From Coriobacteriaceae bacterium (lineage in GTDB: Bacteria > Actinomycetota > Coriobacteriia > Coriobacteriales > Coriobacteriaceae), in contig CADFMD010000004.1 in NCBI GenBank assembly GCA_902835305.1, positions 164,772 through 228,771 on the forward strand: DNA of 64,000 bases. Reading direction: 5' to 3'. The first letter of the stretch is position 1. Every line of letters starts with the position of its first letter. The position numbers were made by a program, and so were the translations under genes. The notes beneath the pieces are model-generated. The model did not search any database and was not told the origin of the DNA. It worked only from the letters and a program-made list of their open reading frames with translations. Below, in pieces: positions 8,380 through 16,649 of the stretch.

Positions 8380-9099
8380 ATGATTCCCAAATACGAGGCG
8401 ATAGCTGCAGATATCCGTCGAAGCATCGAGGATGGCGCTCTTAAACCGGGCGACAAGCTACCCACCGTCGTTGAGTTCTGCGAGCTCTATAGCGTTTCCA
8501 AGATCACCGTCAAGCGCGCGATCGAGCAGATCACCGAGGAGGGTCTTGTTACCAGCCGTCGCGGGTCGGGCACCTACGTTAAGGACACGGCGGGTCTTCC
8601 CGACCAGGCGTTTTTCCAGGGCAAAAACGACCGCGCCCAGGGCTTTTCGTATGAGCACCGCGGGGAGAAGGTGACCTCGGTGGTCTACGATTTCTCGATT
8701 GTCAATCCACCAGCGGACGTCGCAACTCAGCTGGGAATTGCCGAGGACGACTTTGCCTATCACATCGTGCGCGTGCGCCAGGTCGACGAGAAGCCCATCG
8801 TCATCGAGTACACCTACATGCCTCTCGAGCTGATACCGGGCCTTAAAAAGAAGGACCTATACGGATCGGTCTATAGCTTTATCCGCGAGCAATGCGGGCT
8901 GAAGATTTCGAGCTTCCACCGCACCATCCGCGCCGTGGCGGCAACCGAGGAAGAGGCCGAGCGTCTGGGCACCAAACCCGGCGCTCCCCTGCTCGAACTC
9001 AACCAGATTGGCTTTTTGGATAGCGGCAACGCCTTTGAGTACTCGATTTCGCGCAACGTCGGCGACCGCTTTGAGCTGCACAACGTAACGTTGGCATAG
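8380..9099 (+). CDS. GntR-family transcriptional regulator with UTRA domain
   Basis: The 239-residue protein has an N-terminal winged helix (about residues 1-70) with the GntR pattern YEAIAADIRRSIEDGALKPGDKLPTV and the wing EEGLVTSRRGSGTYV. A UTRA effector domain (about 90-235) follows, of the HutC subfamily that usually binds sugar phosphates or amino sugars. In the C-terminal part, EYTYMPLELIPGL and a final EYSISRNVGDRFELH are typical. The ATG is preceded by AAAGGAGG. The manA-like gene starts 75 bp after it on the same strand and may be co-transcribed. A sugar-phosphate effector is a reasonable guess but is not shown by the sequence. Confidence 0.9.
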   Translation: MIPKYEAIAADIRRSIEDGALKPGDKLPTVVEFCELYSVSKITVKRAIEQITEEGLVTSRRGSGTYVKDTAGLPDQAFFQGKNDRAQGFSYEHRGEKVTSVVYDFSIVNPPADVATQLGIAEDDFAYHIVRVRQVDEKPIVIEYTYMPLELIPGLKKKDLYGSVYSFIREQCGLKISSFHRTIRAVAATEEEAERLGTKPGAPLLELNQIGFLDSGNAFEYSISRNVGDRFELHNVTLA

Positions 9100-9174
9100 G
9101 TTTTTGTAGTCATGCGGGCGCTCGTTATGACTCGATTAGAGCGGGCGGCCGCGCAACACCATGGGAGTATGAAC

Positions 9175-10107
9175 ATGTCCGATTTGATTAAACTGACGCC
9201 GATTTTCCACGAGAAGATCTGGGGCGGCCGCCAGCTCGAAACCGTATTTGGTTACGACATTCCCGAGGGTCCCATCGGTGAGTGTTGGGCTATCTCGGCC
9301 CACCCCAACGGCGACTGCCAGATCGCGGAGGGCCCGTATGCCGGCCACACACTGTCGTGGCTGTGGGCCGAGCACCGCGAGCTCTTTGGCAACTGCGAGG
9401 GCAAGGAGTTCCCGCTGCTCATTAAGATCCTGGACGCCAAGGACGACCTTTCGATCCAGATTCACCCCGACGACGAGTACGCCGCCGAGCATGAGAACGG
9501 TAGCCTGGGCAAGACCGAGTGCTGGTACGTGCTGGACTGCGAGCCCGGCGCCACGATTATCGTCGGGCAGCGCGCCAAGGATCGTGCCGAGGCCGCACAG
9601 ATGATCGAAGACGGCCGCTGGGACGACATGCTCAACGTGCTGCCGATTCACAAGGGTGACTTTTTCCAGATTGATTCCGGTACCGTGCACGCCATCAAGA
9701 CCGGCACGCTCATTTTAGAGACGCAGCAATCGAGCGACGTGACGTATCGCCTGTACGACTACGACCGCCCCGGCACCGACGGCAAGCTGCGCCCGCTGCA
9801 CATTGAGCAGAGCCTCGATTGCATCGACTTTAACGCGCAGGCTCCGACCGACGGCACGGTGACCGCGCCCGAGGTCGATGGCGTGACCGAGCTCGAGTCC
9901 AACCCCTGCTACACCGTCGATCGCGTGCGCGTCGACGGCAGCAAGACCCTCGACCAGCGCTGGCCCTTCATGTGTCTGTCGGTCATCGACGGCGAAGGCA
10001 CCGTCTGCGGCGACCCCGTCCACAAGGGAAGCCACCTGCTAGCTCCGAGCACCGTCAGCTCCATTGACCTCGAAGGCAAGATGGAACTGATCATCAGCCA
10101 CCTCTAG
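9175..10107 (+). CDS. manA: Mannose-6-phosphate isomerase, class I
   Basis: The 310-residue product starts at ATG 9175, seven bases after GGGAG, giving MSDLIKLTPIFHEKIWGG. It is a cupin-type phosphomannose isomerase of the short bacterial class. Zinc-binding motifs are visible: IQIHPDDEYA (QxHPxxxxA, around residues 95-106), the Glu of GKTECWYVL (112-120) and the His of IDSGTVHAIKTG (around 165-176). The enzyme interconverts mannose-6-P and fructose-6-P. Placement just behind a GntR/UTRA regulator, and opposite a ROK hexokinase, suggests a small hexose-utilisation locus. Confidence 0.93.
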   Translation: MSDLIKLTPIFHEKIWGGRQLETVFGYDIPEGPIGECWAISAHPNGDCQIAEGPYAGHTLSWLWAEHRELFGNCEGKEFPLLIKILDAKDDLSIQIHPDDEYAAEHENGSLGKTECWYVLDCEPGATIIVGQRAKDRAEAAQMIEDGRWDDMLNVLPIHKGDFFQIDSGTVHAIKTGTLILETQQSSDVTYRLYDYDRPGTDGKLRPLHIEQSLDCIDFNAQAPTDGTVTAPEVDGVTELESNPCYTVDRVRVDGSKTLDQRWPFMCLSVIDGEGTVCGDPVHKGSHLLAPSTVSSIDLEGKMELIISHL

Positions 10108-10131
10108 GTCGCAACAACAACCAAAACAAAA

Positions 10132-10169
10132 CAAGGGGCTCCCCCGTTCATCAACGGAGGAGTCCCTTG
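10132..10169 (-). terminator. Long hairpin between manA and pcrA, terminator-like on the minus strand
   Basis: Arms of 17 bases (10132-10148 and 10153-10169) pair with 15 Watson-Crick pairs, one G-U and one mismatch around a 4-base loop. On the minus strand it is followed by a T-rich run (complement of 10113-10131), so it could end the pcrA message about 220 bases past the pcrA stop. Confidence 0.6.
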
Positions 10170-10253
10170 CCATGTCTAAGTATTCAGCCCACCCGGCTCT
10201 CCAGACCAAAAAGCGAACGGGCAAAGCAACGCTCGTCCAGTAACGTTACCTAA

Positions 10254-10382
10254 GGACCCGGGCGGGCGTATGGGGCAACATCGATCGCGAGTTCCGCACG
10301 AGCCGGAGAGCACTTAATGTGCTCTCCGTGCGAGCAGGACTGTCCGAGCAGGCGATGTTGCCCCATACGCCCGCCCGGGTCC
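10254..10382. repeat. 129-bp palindrome with perfect 30-bp arms
   Basis: The left arm at 10254-10283 (starts ggacccgggcgggcgtatgg) is exactly complementary to 10353-10382. Inside is a second hairpin with a 9-bp stem (10305-10313 with 10319-10327) and a 5-base loop. It fills the gap just past the pcrA stop and downstream of convergent manA. No T run follows, so it is not an ordinary terminator. No coding potential is seen. Confidence 0.8.
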
Positions 10383-10389
10383 GCCGGGA

Positions 10390-13290
10390 TTACGACAACT
10401 TGACGATCGGTGCAAAGCCCTTCATGAGCTTTTTAGTCTGGCCGGTCTTTTCGAACTGGACCTCGATCATGTCTCCGGCGACCGAGATCACGGTACCCGT
10501 GCCAAAGGTCTTGTGGCTCACGGTATCGCCCGCGGCAAAGTCCTGCGACGCGCTGGCGCGATCGACCTTGCGCTCCACCGTCGGCGACACCTTGGACGAC
10601 GGCTTTTTGGCTCGCGGCGCGCCCGAGCCAAAGGTCGAGGCAACACGGCCGGCGTCGGGCGAGACCCCACGATGGCGCTCGGTCCCATAGCTGCTGCCGC
10701 CAAAGAAATCGTCGAAGCTCGATCCGCCGCGCGAACCGGAACCGCCGGTCGAGCGCGTATGCGAGCCAAACACCTTGCCGCCATACATATCCGAGCCCAT
10801 GCCCGAGCCAAAGGTGCCGTGACGGTCGCCGCGTTTCTCCCAGCCCGTGCCCTCAAAACCGGCAGAACCGATGCCGCTAAACTCGATGTCCTCGAACGGA
10901 ATCTCGTTGAGGAAGCGCGAGCGCGGGTTGGCAGAGGTCGAGCCGTAAGTGCGACGCGTGGCCGCATAGGTCAGGAACAGGCGCTTGCGAGCACGCGTGA
11001 TGGCGACGTAGGCCAGGCGACGCTCTTCCTCGAGCTTGCCCGGATCGTCACTACCGCCAAAGTCGTGCACGTGCGGGAAGATACCCTCCTCCATGCCGGC
11101 CACGAACACCGCGGGGAACTCCAGGCCCTTAGCGGAGTGGATGGTCATCATGGTGATGGCATGTGTCTCGCCGGCCAGGGAATCCAAGTCGGAGCGCAGG
11201 GCCAGCCACTCCATGAGTGCCGGCAGCGCCTTGCAGGTGAGCGGGCCGTAGGTGCGCTCGATCTCGTCGGCATGCACGGCACCCGCCGGCATCTCCGTCG
11301 GCGCGGCATACGCGTTGCCCGCGATGGCGGCGGCCAAGGCATCCTGCGGCGAGAGCGCCGGGGCGGCTAGGTTATCGAGCGGATTGGAACCTGCGGCATC
11401 GCGCGCGCCGACGAGTGCCTCAAACGAGGATGCCGGAGCGGACGGTCCCGGCTCGGGCGCGGGCGCACTCACCACGACGGGCTCGGACTCGGCGCCGGCA
11501 GGCACGTCGGCAACACCGGCCGCGCGCAGCTCTTCCAAGCTCTCGAGCGTACCCTCGATATCCTCGTGCGTCTCCTCAAATTCGGCGGCGACGCCCAGGA
11601 ATTCCTGGATGTTCTCGGCGCGGCTCTCGGACTCCATGGTGCCCTCGGCGCGAAACGCCTGCAGCAGACCCGTCTTATCGACAATCATCTCGACGACGTC
11701 CTTGAGCTCGCCGCTCATGCGGCGACCCTCGCGCACCAGCGACACAAAGCTCGACAGGCCATTGCGCACCTTGGCGCTAAACATACCGGTCTCGGCGCAC
11801 GCGATCTCGCAAGCCTGGAAGAACGAGCAACGATTGTCGCGCGCCAGCTGCTCAATCTTTTGGATCGAGGTGGAGCCGATGCCGCGGCGCGGCGTGTTGA
11901 TGACACGCTTGACGCTCATCTCGTCGGCCGGGTTCACGATCATCTTGAGGTAGGCCATGACGTCGCGGATCTCGGCACGGTCGAAGAATCGCGTGCCGCC
12001 CACGATCTTGTAGGGCACGCCCGCGCGCAGGAACATATCTTCGAGAATACGCGACTGGGCGTTGGTGCGGTAGAACACGGCGATGTCGTCGTAACTCGTG
12101 CCCTTGGCGTGTAGCTTCTCGATCTCGCCGGCAATCCAGCGGCCCTCGTCGCGCTCATCGCTTGCCTGGAAGGCCTGGATCTTCTCGCCATCGCCCTCGG
12201 CCGTAAACAGGCGCTTGTCCTTGCGCTGCGAGTTGTGGCGAACAACGGCATTGGCGGCGCTCAGGATGTGACCCGTGGAGCGATAGTTCTGCTCCAGCTT
12301 GACGGTCTTGCAGTTTTTAAAGTCCTTCTCAAAGTCCAGGATATTGGTGATGTCGGCGCCACGCCAGCTATAAATGGACTGGTCGTCGTCGCCCACAACC
12401 ATGAGGTTTTGGTACTTGGCGGCCAGCAGGTTGGCGATCTCGTACTGGACGTGGTTGGTGTCCTGATACTCGTCGACGCTAATGTAGCGGAAGCGCTCTT
12501 GATACTTGTCGAGCACCTCGGGGCGGGTGCGCAGCAGCTCGAGCGTGCGCACGAGCAGGTCGTCGAAGTCCATCGCGTTGGCGGCGCGCAGGCGGCGCTC
12601 CAGCTCCAGGTAGACCTGCGCGGCCTTTTTGTCATTGGGGCTATCGGCGCTCTTGAGCATGTCCTCGGGGCCGATCATGGCGTTTTTGGCCGAGCTGATC
12701 TTGCTGCGGATCATGTTGATGGGGAACTGCTTTTGCTCGATGCCGAGCGCCTGCATAATGTCACGCACCATGCGCTTTGAGTCATCGTCATCGTAGATGG
12801 TGAACTGGCCGGTGTAGCCCAGCAGATCGGCGTCCTCGCGCAGCATGCGCACGCACATGGCATGGAAGGTGCACACCCACATGCCACGGGTGCCGCTGGG
12901 GATGAGTGCCGTCAGACGCTCGCGCATCTCTGCCGCAGCCTTGTTGGTAAACGTAATGGCAAGAACCTGCCAAGGCTTAACACCCAGGTCGCCGAGCATA
13001 TGTGCGATACGGAAGGTCAAGACGCGGGTCTTGCCCGAGCCGGCGCCGGCGAGCACCAGCAACGGGCCCTCGGTGGACAGGACCGCCTCGCGCTGGGCGG
13101 GATTAAGGCTGTCGATGTCGACGAGCGGCTTGGCGGGCTTGGGCGCCGGCGCGGGAGCGTCGTAGATGTCGAGCGGAACGAGCTCGGGCTCCGGCGCAGC
13201 GGGGGCGGTGTATGCATCGAGTGGCACGGGTTCCGGCGCGGGCGGCACGGGTACCGCGGCGTTCTTTTCCCAGGGCAAGGGCTGGGTCAT
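10390..13290 (-). CDS. pcrA: PcrA/UvrD-type SF1A DNA helicase
   Basis: I start at ATG 13290 (GAGGAG upstream); an ATG at 13374 would add 28 unsupported residues. The 966-residue protein has a Pro-rich N-terminal extension with a repeated VPLD(A/I)Y motif (about 1-56). The helicase core has LNPAQREAV (Q motif), Walker A AGAGSGKT (81-88), VDEYQDTN (motif II), GDDDQSIYSWRGAD (motif III), QNYRS (motif IV), TIHSAKGLEF (motif V) and VAITRARKRL (motif VI). A Pro/Ala-rich insertion of about 100 residues sits ahead of motif V. The C-terminus is Gly/Ser-rich and ends in a Tudor-like fold (GDTVSHKTFGTGTVISV), which in PcrA binds RNA polymerase. It is a 3'-5' helicase for repair and replication-conflict resolution. 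Confidence 0.92.
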   Translation of the reverse strand: MTQPLPWEKNAAVPVPPAPEPVPLDAYTAPAAPEPELVPLDIYDAPAPAPKPAKPLVDIDSLNPAQREAVLSTEGPLLVLAGAGSGKTRVLTFRIAHMLGDLGVKPWQVLAITFTNKAAAEMRERLTALIPSGTRGMWVCTFHAMCVRMLREDADLLGYTGQFTIYDDDDSKRMVRDIMQALGIEQKQFPINMIRSKISSAKNAMIGPEDMLKSADSPNDKKAAQVYLELERRLRAANAMDFDDLLVRTLELLRTRPEVLDKYQERFRYISVDEYQDTNHVQYEIANLLAAKYQNLMVVGDDDQSIYSWRGADITNILDFEKDFKNCKTVKLEQNYRSTGHILSAANAVVRHNSQRKDKRLFTAEGDGEKIQAFQASDERDEGRWIAGEIEKLHAKGTSYDDIAVFYRTNAQSRILEDMFLRAGVPYKIVGGTRFFDRAEIRDVMAYLKMIVNPADEMSVKRVINTPRRGIGSTSIQKIEQLARDNRCSFFQACEIACAETGMFSAKVRNGLSSFVSLVREGRRMSGELKDVVEMIVDKTGLLQAFRAEGTMESESRAENIQEFLGVAAEFEETHEDIEGTLESLEELRAAGVADVPAGAESEPVVVSAPAPEPGPSAPASSFEALVGARDAAGSNPLDNLAAPALSPQDALAAAIAGNAYAAPTEMPAGAVHADEIERTYGPLTCKALPALMEWLALRSDLDSLAGETHAITMMTIHSAKGLEFPAVFVAGMEEGIFPHVHDFGGSDDPGKLEEERRLAYVAITRARKRLFLTYAATRRTYGSTSANPRSRFLNEIPFEDIEFSGIGSAGFEGTGWEKRGDRHGTFGSGMGSDMYGGKVFGSHTRSTGGSGSRGGSSFDDFFGGSSYGTERHRGVSPDAGRVASTFGSGAPRAKKPSSKVSPTVERKVDRASASQDFAAGDTVSHKTFGTGTVISVAGDMIEVQFEKTGQTKKLMKGFAPIVKLS

Positions 13291-13444
13291 GGGCGACTCC
13301 TCATCTGACGGACGGCGCGCCTGCGGGCAGCGCCATAGTTTGAGCCGTACCAGTATACCGAGCCGCGCGGACACCGACGCAAATCACACCACGACTCCGT
13401 GCGTCACCGTCAGGCGCGCCCCAGCGGATTTGGCGCAATGGGTT

Positions 13445-13462
13445 CAGGTTACTTTGCACCAA
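13445..13462. repeat. Dispersed 18-bp intergenic repeat, copy 2
   Basis: Exact reverse complement of the 18-mer at 7052-7069. It lies upstream of pcrA, in a 333-bp gap that otherwise holds the nested hairpin at 13509-13608. Confidence 0.6.
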
Positions 13463-13508
13463 TCTATTGACAATCACGAAACCGCCGATGTCATGGCAGC
13501 AGCAGCGA

Positions 13509-13608
13509 GCGGCGGCCAGAGCGAACAAATTGGCATGAAAAGAGGGCGGCATAGACCTTTTGGTCATGCCACCCTCTTTGAATGACAAGTTGTCGCTCTG
13601 GCCGCCGC
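13509..13608 (-). terminator. Nested double hairpin downstream of uppP
   Basis: The outer arms at 13509-13524 and 13593-13608 are perfect 16-bp complements (gcggcggccagagcga). Inside them a second hairpin pairs 13539-13552 with 13566-13579, with one mismatch, and is followed on the minus strand by cttttcatg. The inner hairpin looks like a terminator for uppP, which stops at 13624. The outer stem is additional and unexplained. Confidence 0.65.
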
Positions 13609-13623
13609 GCAGCGTCAACCAAG

Positions 13624-14598
13624 CTACAGGCCGAGCATAGGCTCCAGGACAAAGAAGTACGCGAGTACCACGATGCCCAGGATGATGCGGTAGACGCCGA
13701 AGCACTTGAAGTCGTGACGGCGAACGAAGCCCATAAGCCACTTGATGGCAATGAGCGACACCACAAAGGCGACGACGCAGCCCACGCCCAAGATGGCGAT
13801 CTCGTTGGTGCCGAAAGTACCGCCCTTAATAAAGTACTTGACCAGCTTGAGCGCACTTGCGCCAAACATAACGGGAATAGCCAGGAAGAACGTGAACTTA
13901 GACGCCACCGAGCGCGTGCAGCCCAGTAGCAGGCCGCCGATGATGGTGGAGCCGGAGCGCGATGTGCCCGGAATCAGCGAAAGCACCTGGAAGCAACCGA
14001 TACCCAGCGCGGTCTTCCAGCTCAGATCCTCGAGTGTAGTGATGGAGCCAAAGTCCAAGCTATCGTCATCGTCTGCAGCGGCAGTCGCAGCGGGCGCCGC
14101 AAAGTGCGCACCGGCGGGACGTCCGCCCGCCACCACAGCACGCGAACCAAACGAACCGGCAACGGCCATTTCCTCGCGCTTGTTTGCGCGCCAGTTCTCG
14201 ATCACGATAAACAGCACGCCGTACACAATGAGCGCCAGCGCCACGACGGGAGCATTGTAGAAATGCTCCTCCATCCAGTCGTTGAGCGGCAGGCCGATCG
14301 CCGCCGCAGGAATGCAACCGAGCACAATCTTGCCCCACAGCACCCAGGTGTCGCGACGGCCCTCCTTGCCCTTGCTGGGCGAGAACGGATTGAGCTCATG
14401 GAAGAACAGCACACAGACGGCCAAAATGGCGCCAAGCTGAATCACGACCAGGAACATGTTCCAGAACGTCTCGCTCACGTTCATCTTGACGAACTCGTCC
14501 ACCAAGATCATGTGACCGGTCGACGAAACAGGCAGCCATTCGGTGATGCCCTCGACCAGGCCCATGAAGGCAGATTTTAAAAGCTCGATGATATCCAA
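13624..14598 (-). CDS. uppP: Undecaprenyl-diphosphatase UppP (BacA)
   Basis: The frame is open to 14916, but only the part from a TTG at 14598 (AGGGGG five bases upstream) resembles the family. This gives 324 residues starting (M)DIIELLKSAFMGLVEG. The conserved catalytic motif GLVEGITEWLPVSSTGHMIL falls at about residues 12-31, and the second motif LIPGTSRSGSTIIGGLLLG around 205-225. Multiple transmembrane helices are clear. A charged, Ala-rich cytoplasmic loop of about 45 residues, including ADDDDSLDF, is inserted before the second motif and is longer than usual. The enzyme recycles undecaprenyl pyrophosphate, the cell-wall lipid carrier. It is divergent from the stress-protein gene at 14847. 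Confidence 0.92.
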   Translation of the reverse strand: MDIIELLKSAFMGLVEGITEWLPVSSTGHMILVDEFVKMNVSETFWNMFLVVIQLGAILAVCVLFFHELNPFSPSKGKEGRRDTWVLWGKIVLGCIPAAAIGLPLNDWMEEHFYNAPVVALALIVYGVLFIVIENWRANKREEMAVAGSFGSRAVVAGGRPAGAHFAAPAATAAADDDDSLDFGSITTLEDLSWKTALGIGCFQVLSLIPGTSRSGSTIIGGLLLGCTRSVASKFTFFLAIPVMFGASALKLVKYFIKGGTFGTNEIAILGVGCVVAFVVSLIAIKWLMGFVRRHDFKCFGVYRIILGIVVLAYFFVLEPMLGL

Positions 14599-14846
14599 AG
14601 GGACCCCCTCGTTAGACACCCGCCGATATTGTTCTGCGGACGGTGCGGGCGATGTCCCATTATCAACCGTTGGCGGCGCGCCTGCGCCTACCCTTACCAA
14701 AAAACTCGCCCGTTCACAGAATTGCGAGCGGTCAAACCCAAATCCTTGGGTATAACTGCAACAAGATAAAGTGTCCGGCGGCCAACGCGCCCGCGCCCGC
14801 CCGATGCACGAGCCCCGCGCCCGTGCGATAGACCAAGGAGGAAACC

Positions 14847-15284
14847 ATGAACGAGGGCTACACCAAGGTATTTGTTTCACTCGACGGTACTGAGCAGCAG
14901 GATTTTGTGCTCGCACGCGCCATCAAGGTCGCCGCGAACAACGGCGCCAAGCTGATCATCGGCCACGTTATCGATTCCACGGCGCTCGAGAGCGCCGGTT
15001 CCTATCCGGTCGATCTTGTCAACGGCCTAGAGGAGGCATTTAAGAACTCCATCGCCAAGCAGCTCGAAGAGGCCAAGGCCAATCCCGACATTCCCGAGGT
15101 CGAGGTCATGATTCGCGCCGGCCGCATTCGCGAGACGCTCAAGGACGAGATGCTCGACGTGGTTAAGCCCGACCTGGTGCTCTGCGGCGCCCGCGGCCTG
15201 TCCTCGATCAAGTATGCGCTGCTGGGTTCAATTTCGACGTTCCTGCTGCGCAATACGGACTGCGACATTTTGGTCGTGAAGTAG
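14847..15284 (+). CDS. Universal stress protein (UspA family)
   Basis: The 145-residue single-domain protein follows the UspA alpha/beta pattern: TKVFVSLDGTEQQDFVLARA at the start, then VEVMIRAGRIRETL in the middle, and DLVLCGARGLSSIKYALLGSISTFLLRNTDCDILVVK at the end. The usual ATP-binding signature G-2x-G-9x-G(S/T) is only partly kept (GARGLSSIKYALLGS), so nucleotide binding is likely but unproven. The ATG is eight bases or so after AAGGAGG. It is a single-gene unit closed by the terminator at 15431-15460. Its physiological role cannot be read from the sequence. Confidence 0.88.
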   Translation: MNEGYTKVFVSLDGTEQQDFVLARAIKVAANNGAKLIIGHVIDSTALESAGSYPVDLVNGLEEAFKNSIAKQLEEAKANPDIPEVEVMIRAGRIRETLKDEMLDVVKPDLVLCGARGLSSIKYALLGSISTFLLRNTDCDILVVK

Positions 15285-15430
15285 CGTTGCTCCCACCGGC
15301 CGCGGGGCCTGCGGGGTTTCCACGGGCACGTCCTCGCCGCGTTGCGGCTGCGGGATGTGCCCTTAGGAAACCCCTCCCGGCCTCGCGGCCTTCGCAGCCT
15401 TACTTCAGCGAGTTGGCTGATAAAAGATGG

Positions 15431-15461
15431 CGTGCCGCCCCGTTTGGGGCGGCACGTTTTG
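15431..15461 (+). terminator. Rho-independent terminator after the universal stress gene
   Basis: Perfect 10-bp GC-rich stem (cgtgccgccc at 15431-15440, gggcggcacg at 15447-15456), 6-base loop, then tttt. Confidence 0.85.
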
Positions 15462-15510
15462 TTTGGGCTGCACGTTTTTGTTATGAGAGATCCATTTGAG
15501 CCTCATAGTT

Positions 15511-15572
15511 ATGTTCACGTTCGGAAACATAGCGCCAGTTGCCTTAGTTAAGTTCACGTTCGGGAACATAGC
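15511..15572. repeat. Two copies of a 21-bp dyad repeat
   Basis: The sequence gttcacgttcgg(a/g)aacatagc appears at 15513-15533 and at 15552-15572, 39 bp apart, with one difference. Each copy is centred on an imperfect dyad, atgttc-N8-(g/a)aacat. Such paired dyads usually bind a dimeric regulator, yet they lie between the 3' ends of two convergent genes, where no promoter is expected. Confidence 0.55.
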
Positions 15573-15596
15573 CGTCCGCAGCGCAAGACGGCCCGG

Positions 15597-16640
15597 CTAC
15601 TCAAAGTATTGGAACTTGTTCGTCGAGAAGGCGAACGTTACGACAAAGCCTTCGCCGGAGTCGGATGCCGCCGTGACGTCGATGCCCATCTTGGAGCACA
15701 GGCGCGCCACAAGGTAGAGGCCGATGCCCGTTGCGCGCTTGGTGGTGCGGCCGTTGTCGCCGGTAAAACCTTTCTCGAACACGCGCGGCAGGTCGGCCGC
15801 GCTCACGCCGCAGCCGTTGTCCGCGACGGTAAGCTCGATGCGTTCGCTCGCCAGGCCCTCGTCCAGCAACGCGCCCGAAAACACGATCTTTGCGCCGTCC
15901 TCGCGCGCATATTTGATGCTGTTCTGAATAAGCTGGCCTAGAATAAACTCGAGCCACTTCTCGTCGGTAAAGACCTCAAAGTCGAGGTTCTCGCACACCG
16001 GAGCCACGTGCGCCGCGATAAGCTCGCGCGCGTTGGCTTTAATCGCGCCCGTCACCAAGGTCTTGAGATCCCAGCGACGAATCAGGTAGTCGCGCTCCAC
16101 GACTTCCGAGCGCGCGTAGTACAGCGCCTGGTCGATATAGCGCTCCACGCGAGCCAGCTCGCGACCCAGGTCATCCACACGCGACAGGTCGTCTTCGCTG
16201 CCATCCAGGTTTTCCAAAATCAGATGGGCCGCCGCCAGGGGCAGCTTGGCCTCGTGGACCCAGCTCTCGATATAGTCGCGATAGTCATCGGTCTGACGCC
16301 GGCCTTCGGCAACCTCGTCGCATGCCGCCTTGCCCACCCGGCGCAAGACCTCGTACTCGAGCTCGCCCTCGGCATAGGTCGGGCATTGCACCATCTCCTG
16401 GACCCATGCGGGACTCTCGAGCTCCTCTGCCGCGCGCTCCAACTGACGCAGAAAACGGCGACGGCGAGCGTACTCGATCACGATGCCGAGCATACCGAAG
16501 ATAAAGGACACGCCAACCGCCACGACCACGATAGAAACGGGTGCGCCGGCGACCGTCAGCACAAAGCAGCTCAGCAGCACGCCGCACGTCCACACGGCGA
16601 CGGGAAGCAGTGCATCTTTAAAGAACTTGCCAAACGACAT
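15597..16640 (-). CDS. Sensor histidine kinase, intramembrane-sensing type
   Basis: This 347-residue kinase has two transmembrane helices near the N-terminus (about 10-31 and 36-56) joined by a loop of only a few residues, the mark of intramembrane-sensing kinases such as BceS and GraS. The phosphoacceptor region is DYIESWVHEAKLPLAAAHL (His near residue 129). The ATPase domain shows the N box QLIQNSIKYA, the G1 box VADNGCGV and the G2 region GIGLYLVARLCSKMG. Kinases of this class often sense cell-wall-active peptides together with an ABC transporter, but no such transporter is adjacent. The response-regulator gene lies 9 bp upstream in the same operon. Confidence 0.9.
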   Translation of the reverse strand: MSFGKFFKDALLPVAVWTCGVLLSCFVLTVAGAPVSIVVVAVGVSFIFGMLGIVIEYARRRRFLRQLERAAEELESPAWVQEMVQCPTYAEGELEYEVLRRVGKAACDEVAEGRRQTDDYRDYIESWVHEAKLPLAAAHLILENLDGSEDDLSRVDDLGRELARVERYIDQALYYARSEVVERDYLIRRWDLKTLVTGAIKANARELIAAHVAPVCENLDFEVFTDEKWLEFILGQLIQNSIKYAREDGAKIVFSGALLDEGLASERIELTVADNGCGVSAADLPRVFEKGFTGDNGRTTKRATGIGLYLVARLCSKMGIDVTAASDSGEGFVVTFAFSTNKFQYFE

Positions 16641-16649
16641 AGCCGGCCC

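Noticed and set aside
14599..14916. Upstream extension of uppP by 106 codons
   Set aside because: The extension lacks family similarity and overlaps the divergent stress-protein gene start; the TTG at 14598 has a ribosome site and gives the normal N-terminus.
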